From Actinomycetota bacterium (GTDB taxonomy: Bacteria; Actinomycetota; Geothermincolia; Geothermincolales; RBG-13-55-18), in contig JAQVFR010000019.1 of the NCBI GenBank assembly GCA_028697145.1, positions 13,546 to 60,402 of the forward strand: DNA of 46,857 nt. Reading direction: 5' to 3'. Positions 42,944 through 46,857 of the stretch are shown piece after piece. The translations under genes were made by a program, and so were the position numbers. How positions within the stretch are numbered: the stretch's first letter is position 1; every line of letters starts with the position of its first letter. The notes beneath the pieces were generated by a model. It ran no database searches. It was not told where the DNA came from and saw nothing but the letters and a program-made list of their open reading frames with translations.

Positions 42944-43492
42944 ATGAAGAAGCTCCGTTACGATACGGCGCCCCGGACCCAGACGCCTGTCATGAACAAG
43001 GCGATTGTCCTGGAGTCTTACAAGGCCGTCTGCCTCCTCATCGACTGGGTGAGGGCGGTCGTGGCGGAGCGCGAGGGCCGGGTTCCCGCGCATTGCGGAG
43101 AAGGCCTGGACAGATGGTCTTTCCTGGAACACATATCCGGACCGGAGGTCGTCAACTACGGGCAGATCGATAGTCCCGAACGGCTGCGGCGGATCATGGC
43201 CGGCCTTGAACTGGCCCTGCTGCTCACGGCCGAGAAGGACGAGGCGTTCGAGGTCCGCAGGGAATGGCAGAAGTTGTGGAGATGGATGAACGAGCGCTAC
43301 GATTCGGACCCCGCGGCATCAGGGCTGACCTTTATCAACTTCATGACCGGTGAGGGCGAAATGGCGGTGTCCGAGGCCCTTCTATTCATGATCGAGCATT
43401 TGCCCGAGATGAAGTCGGGGTGGAGCGAGGGAGGAGCGGATGCGCTCAACGATTACCTCTATGTCATGTGGCTGGAGGCGCGGGGCGTGTAG
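42944..43492 (+). CDS. Hypothetical helical protein upstream of sortase
   Basis: 182-residue soluble, helix-rich protein with many Trp and Glu residues (WVRAVVAEREG, REWQKLWRWMNERYDSDP). No signal peptide, membrane helix or recognised family. Start ATG 42944 with GGGAGG ten bases upstream; GTG 42908 is in frame with poorer spacing. The stop TAG lies 81 bases before the sortase start in the same reading frame; the gap codons (Ala/Arg-rich) do not look like protein. Likely first gene of the sortase/sigma unit or an independent gene. Confidence 0.7.
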   Translation: MKKLRYDTAPRTQTPVMNKAIVLESYKAVCLLIDWVRAVVAEREGRVPAHCGEGLDRWSFLEHISGPEVVNYGQIDSPERLRRIMAGLELALLLTAEKDEAFEVRREWQKLWRWMNERYDSDPAASGLTFINFMTGEGEMAVSEALLFMIEHLPEMKSGWSEGGADALNDYLYVMWLEARGV

Positions 43493-43573
43493 GGGGTGCG
43501 TGCCTGTCTCGCCGCGGGGGACGCGGCGCCCGCGGCATGCGGCACGGCGCCCGTGCGCAGGAGAGGACAGAGG

Positions 43574-44164
43574 ATGAGGAAGGCGGCGCTTCGTACCGTG
43601 AAGGCCTTGAGGATCACCGTGCTCCTCGCCCTGCTCCTCACGTTGGCATGTATAGGCGCCTGGTACGGCGCGCAGTTGCTGCGGGGGAACGACGCCAGGG
43701 CGGAACTGGAATCGCTCTGGCATGACTCCGGGGAGGCCCCGGCGCCCCCTTCCTTCAACCCCGGAGATGTGGTGGGGAGGATTGTCGTGCCCAGGATAGG
43801 CCTGGATGCCCCCCTGGTCGAGATGGCGGACGTCGATGACCGGGAGAACCTCAACAAGGGGCCAGCGCACCTCGCCGGCAGCGCCTGTCCCGGGCAGGCT
43901 GGGAACTGCGTCATCTCCGGGCATCGCACCACCTATACGCGCCCCTTCTTTTCTTTGGACGCGATGCGGGAGGGGGACGAGGTCATCCTCATCGATCTCA
44001 CGAGGAGCAGCTATACCTACCGGGTGTCCCAGGTGTTGATAGTGGAACCGCAAGACGTTTGGGTGATGGACCCTACGCCCGAGCCCAGCGTGACCCTTAT
44101 CGCCTGCCACCCCCTCTTCTCCGCCCGCAACCGCATCGTGGTGAAGGCGGTGCTGGAGGAGTGA
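43574..44164 (+). CDS. Sortase, class E-like
   Basis: 196-residue transpeptidase anchored by one N-terminal helix (about residues 14-35, LLALLLTLACIGAWYGAQ). The catalytic triad is visible: His in CVISGHRTTY (about 119), Cys in TLIACHPLF (about 178) and Arg in ARNRIVVKAV (about 187). The 'LIACHP' box and 'GPAHLAGSACPGQAGN' upstream fit the actinobacterial class E/D sortases. Start ATG 43574 follows an AGGAG-rich SD. The membrane-tethered sigma gene begins 82 bases later. No LPxTG/LAxTG substrate was recognised in the window; the glycosidase C-terminus is of a different type. Confidence 0.88.
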   Translation: MRKAALRTVKALRITVLLALLLTLACIGAWYGAQLLRGNDARAELESLWHDSGEAPAPPSFNPGDVVGRIVVPRIGLDAPLVEMADVDDRENLNKGPAHLAGSACPGQAGNCVISGHRTTYTRPFFSLDAMREGDEVILIDLTRSSYTYRVSQVLIVEPQDVWVMDPTPEPSVTLIACHPLFSARNRIVVKAVLEE

Positions 44165-44170
44165 AATGTT

Positions 44171-44199
44171 TTCTTAATATTGTATGGATGAGTTATAAT
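44171..44199 (+). promoter_or_regulatory. Candidate promoter of the sigma-factor gene
   Basis: TTCTTA (44171-44176) and a consensus TATAAT (44194-44199) are 17 bases apart, just after the sortase stop codon. The sigma gene can therefore be transcribed separately from the sortase. Confidence 0.5.
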
Positions 44200-44245
44200 A
44201 ATTGCGAACGCCGGGCACGAAACTATATGAAAGCGGTGCTCGAGA

Positions 44246-45805
44246 ATGAGGGTGGAAACAAAGAACACTGACGATATCCGCAGCATTTCTTCGATCGAGG
44301 ATCTCTATCGCCTCTACCATCGCAAGCTCATCCACTTCTTCACGGCAAAGGGGCTCGAGTGGGAGGTCGCGGAGGACTTGAGCCAGGAGGTCTTCTTCCG
44401 TTTCCTGCGCTGCAACAAGACCATCGAGGGAAAGGACCACGCCCGCAACCTTCTCTATCGTATCGCCCACAACCTGGCCATCGATTATTTCCGCAAGCAC
44501 AACGGCAGCGTCAGGGAAAGGGCGCTGTCCCCGGACGGCCTGACGGAGGAACAACCCTACATGGTTGCGGAGGAAGATGGGCCGGAGGACAGGCTCATCA
44601 GCAACGAGACCTCGCAGGACATCCGTTCCGCCGTGGCCAGGCTTCCCCTGCGTTACGCGCAGGCCATAATGCTCAAGGAATACGACGGGCTTTCCTACCG
44701 GGAGATCGCCGAGCACATGGGGGTATCCCAGAAAGCCGTGGAGAGTCTGCTGTACAGGGCGAAGTCACAACTCAAGGAGGACCTGGTGGAGTCCGGGAGG
44801 AAGCGCGGCGGATGGTGGTCCGGCATCCTTCTGGGTCTTCACGGCTTCAGGGAGCGTGCCGCCCTCAAGCCGCTGCAGGCGCTCGGCCGCATTGGCTGGA
44901 AATGGCAGGGCATGTCGTTGGGCCTGGGGTCCGTGGGTGTGGGGAAAGGCTTATTGAACCTTGTCGCCGTCATCCTGCTGGTGGGGTCGGTGGTCGGCAC
45001 CGGGGCGGCGGCGACCGTGTCCGCGTGCCGCGAGGCGCCCGCGACTGAGCGGGGGGCTGAAGCCCCTCCGGTACCAGTCTCCAGCGAGAACACCGCGGAG
45101 GTGATGGCCACGGAAGATGCAACGGATGGTCCCGCCCTTGATAAGGGGCGGACGGAGGAAGGCGAGCATGCCCCCGCTCCCGCCGCGGAAGCTGAGCCTG
45201 CGCCGGAAAGTGGCATGCTTGCGGGACCGGGTGTGTTGCTTACCAGGGCCGGCGATGCACTGCGCGAAACGATCACCACGGCCGGCTCGGGCCTGGACCT
45301 CATACTCGCGGACCTGGGTCAGCTCGTCAGCGCCCTGACCGAACCCCTCGCGGGTCTCCTGTCCTGCATCGGAGTGCCGCAACGCCTGCTCGGCGTGATT
45401 GCGGATTTAGCCAGCCTGGAGCCGGTGCGGGACCTGACCGCCGGACTCGTACAAGGCGTGGCGGACGCGACCCAGGTACTGGACGGCGTAGCGGGACTCC
45501 TGCCGTCTCTCCCGCCCGCTCTGCCAGGTGGGACAGCCCAGCCCGCGGAGAGCGATGAAGACGAGGTTGGCGAGAGGAGCGTGGCGCCTGGCGTGACCCC
45601 CACCGACGGCGCCGACGCGACCCCGACCCCGACCCCGACCCCAGTGCTATCGGCGCCGGCTCCCGTGGAGCAGGGCGATGCGGCCGATCACCAGGAGGAT
45701 GACACCGGCGGAGAGGAAGCGGAGGAAACGACGACGGTCGGAGGCATCGTCACCGATCTGCTCGACACCGTCATCGTCGTGGTGGGCAACCTCCTCCCGT
45801 TCTAA
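44246..45805 (+). CDS. ECF-type sigma factor fused to a transmembrane segment and long extracytoplasmic domain
   Basis: 519-residue protein. Residues about 15-85 are sigma region 2 (LYHRKLIHFFTAKGLEWEVA, DLSQEVFFRFLR, RIAHNLAIDYFRKHN) and about 130-175 are region 4 with its helix-turn-helix (LPLRYAQAIMLKEYDGLSYR, EIAEHMGVSQKAVESLLYRA). After a basic linker comes one membrane helix (about 230-255, LLNLVAVILLVGSVVGTGAA). Then about 260 residues of Ala/Pro/Glu-rich, low-complexity sequence with PTPTPTP and several amphipathic or hydrophobic stretches, ending VIVVVGNLLPF. Ordinary ECF factors are about 190 residues and soluble. The SD before ATG 44246 is weak. The sigma domain is certain; signalling by the outer domain is inference. 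Confidence 0.88.
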   Translation: MRVETKNTDDIRSISSIEDLYRLYHRKLIHFFTAKGLEWEVAEDLSQEVFFRFLRCNKTIEGKDHARNLLYRIAHNLAIDYFRKHNGSVRERALSPDGLTEEQPYMVAEEDGPEDRLISNETSQDIRSAVARLPLRYAQAIMLKEYDGLSYREIAEHMGVSQKAVESLLYRAKSQLKEDLVESGRKRGGWWSGILLGLHGFRERAALKPLQALGRIGWKWQGMSLGLGSVGVGKGLLNLVAVILLVGSVVGTGAAATVSACREAPATERGAEAPPVPVSSENTAEVMATEDATDGPALDKGRTEEGEHAPAPAAEAEPAPESGMLAGPGVLLTRAGDALRETITTAGSGLDLILADLGQLVSALTEPLAGLLSCIGVPQRLLGVIADLASLEPVRDLTAGLVQGVADATQVLDGVAGLLPSLPPALPGGTAQPAESDEDEVGERSVAPGVTPTDGADATPTPTPTPVLSAPAPVEQGDAADHQEDDTGGEEAEETTTVGGIVTDLLDTVIVVVGNLLPF

Positions 45806-45806
45806 G

Positions 45807-45821
45807 CTCCTCGATGAGGAG
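45807..45821 (+). other. Hairpin directly after the sigma gene
   Basis: CTCCTC-gat-GAGGAG, a six-pair hairpin starting three bases after the stop codon, without a T-run. A weak terminator or RNA-stability hairpin. Confidence 0.35.
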
Positions 45822-45948
45822 ATCGTTAAGCGCGGGGACACAGTGGAGAATCCGACCATTTACCGTTCCCTTCACGCAAGGCAACTTTGAGAAAGGGCGT
45901 TCGGGCGGGGGCCCGGATTCTCCCGCACAGGGAAACTGGCGGGATGAT

Positions 45949-46569
45949 TCAGGGTCGCGGATCCGCCTGCGTAAGCGACCTGCCTAGCTCGCGGGCCCTG
46001 CGCCTGTCTTTGTCCTTCAACCCCTTGAAGGTCAGCTCTCCGGCGTATAGAGTCCCGATGGTCTCCGCGTTGAAGGAGAGCCTCGACAGCTCCTTCATCT
46101 GCTTTGTAGCGACGTCGCACAACTTGCGTAGGTAGGTGGGCATGGTACCGGCCGTGGCGATGGTGACGGCGTATCGCTGCTTGTCGGTGAAGCGGCTTGT
46201 CGGAATACCCTTGAGCCACAGGATCTTTCCCCTGGATGAGCCGGCCGTATAGGCGCATCGCTCGAAGAAAGTCTTGAAGATGGCGTTGCCATGGCCGCTG
46301 CTCACGGGCGTTGCGATTATATACGCGTCGGCCAGCCTCAGTCTCTCGAGGATCCACATCATATCGTCCTCCTGCGAGCAGCGCCCTATGGGTGATTCGG
46401 TGTCCCTGTAACATGTCATGCAGAACTTGCAGTACCCGATGTCCAGGTCGGCCAGCCTCAGCTCCTCGACCTCTGCGCCCCCCTCCGATGCGCCCGAGGA
46501 CGCCTCCTCGATGAGGGTCGCGAGGGCGCCCTTCTTCTTGGGATTGGCGTTGATAAGCACAACTTTCAT
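45949..46569 (-). CDS. Flavodoxin-fold NAD(P)H/FMN reductase (iron-sulfur flavoprotein-like)
   Basis: 206-residue protein starting MKVVLINANPKKKGALATLI, the FMN-phosphate-binding loop of the flavodoxin-like reductase family. A Cys cluster 'DIGYCKFCMTCYRDTESPIGRC' (shown as GYCKFCMTCY, about 47-56) matches the iron-sulfur flavoprotein (Isf) pattern from anaerobes. 'ADAYIIATPVSSGHGNAIFKTF' near 85 is the second FMN contact. Start ATG 46569 has AGGAG seven bases upstream; the frame to 46707 is unconserved. Likely electron transfer or oxidative-stress reduction; partner unknown. Confidence 0.9.
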   Translation of the reverse strand: MKVVLINANPKKKGALATLIEEASSGASEGGAEVEELRLADLDIGYCKFCMTCYRDTESPIGRCSQEDDMMWILERLRLADAYIIATPVSSGHGNAIFKTFFERCAYTAGSSRGKILWLKGIPTSRFTDKQRYAVTIATAGTMPTYLRKLCDVATKQMKELSRLSFNAETIGTLYAGELTFKGLKDKDRRRARELGRSLTQADPRP

Positions 46570-46857
46570 CTCAGGTCTCCTTTCGCCCCGGGCGCATATA
46601 GTCATGGCGGCCTCCAGATATAAATCGGCATCCATACGTGAAATACTCAACAATCTTGTTAAGGCGCAGAATAAGCGGGGAAAGCCGATAAGAAGGGATG
46701 CGGTCACGCCGGCTACCCCTCAGAGCGCAGCGCCTTTCGAGCCAGGCGAGCCTTATCAAGTGGGCTATTTGGGGGAATTACTTATCGCGGTATGAGATCG
46801 TGAAGTCAGATTTATCACGGGCCGAGGCGCGTCAGGGCTTCCCGGGTACGGGTGAGC
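46570..46857. other. Right edge, no supported gene
   Basis: About 290 bases upstream of the flavoprotein gene. An AT-rich stretch (46609-46660) probably holds its minus-strand promoter. On the minus strand the last 39 bases could encode the C-terminal tail of a further gene (LTRTREALTRLGP then TGA), too short to support. Confidence 0.25.

Noticed and set aside
46801-46857. Possible gene start (GTG 46808 region) or minus-strand gene end at the right edge
   Set aside because: Fewer than 20 codons, no SD, and nothing recognisable.

Overview
The window is high-GC (roughly 60-65 %), densely coded bacterial chromosome with short intergenic gaps. TTG and GTG starts behind strong Shine-Dalgarno sequences are common. 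A sortase of the class E type, the Sec-exported repeat protein with Cys/Gly/Trp-rich 'WFFAEGC' units, oxygen-sensitive glycyl radical enzymes, a cobalamin-radical-SAM protein and many CoA/redox genes fit an anaerobic or facultatively anaerobic actinobacterial lineage (inference; no rRNA or marker gene is present). No prophage, insertion sequence, CRISPR array or tRNA was seen.

Layout. 58-1434: nfeD-SPFH membrane-quality pair. 1785-3047: geranylgeranyl-reductase-type flavoprotein. 2983-6530: M28 peptidase followed by a CopB-type copper ATPase. 6775-12066: a QPRTase-fold protein that has lost key residues, a B12/radical SAM protein, a ferric-reductase-like membrane protein, and an alkylsulfatase-like hydrolase next to a TauE/SafE exporter. 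12050-12625: a membrane protein interrupted by an in-frame amber codon. 12807-14471: a ThDP enzyme. 14562-21555: a regulated glycyl radical cluster (TetR, two paralogous glycyl radical enzymes, one activase). 21684-34440: mixed metabolic genes (M24-like protein, SCP2, DUF2284, CrtI-like oxidoreductase, Sir2, IlvD-like dehydratase, two acetyltransferases, acyl-CoA dehydrogenase with thioesterase). 34575-34790: a probable structured RNA. 34794-42009: nitronate-monooxygenase-like enzyme, BrkB-like protein, secreted glycosidase, repeat-bearing deacetylase and CDF transporter. 42126-42823: hsp20 with an elaborately folded leader and a clear terminator. 42944-45805: hypothetical protein, sortase and a membrane-tethered sigma factor. 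45949-46569: flavodoxin-like iron-sulfur flavoprotein.

How the parts work together. The most system-like unit is the glycyl radical cluster. Two 858-residue paralogs place the catalytic Cys (498) and radical Gly (833) at identical positions, but carry Cys-Val-Asp-x-Cys where most glycyl radical eliminases have Cys-Val-Glu. A near-consensus promoter (TTGACT-17-TATATT) lies in front of them, with a palindrome exactly filling its spacer, and a TetR gene sits just upstream. This suggests a substrate-induced anaerobic pathway whose substrate is unknown. The second unit of interest is the sortase/sigma pair, in which the sigma factor carries a transmembrane segment and a long Pro/Ala-rich outer domain. 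The two RNA candidates (34575-34790 and 42151-42247) are supported only by base pairing visible in the sequence.
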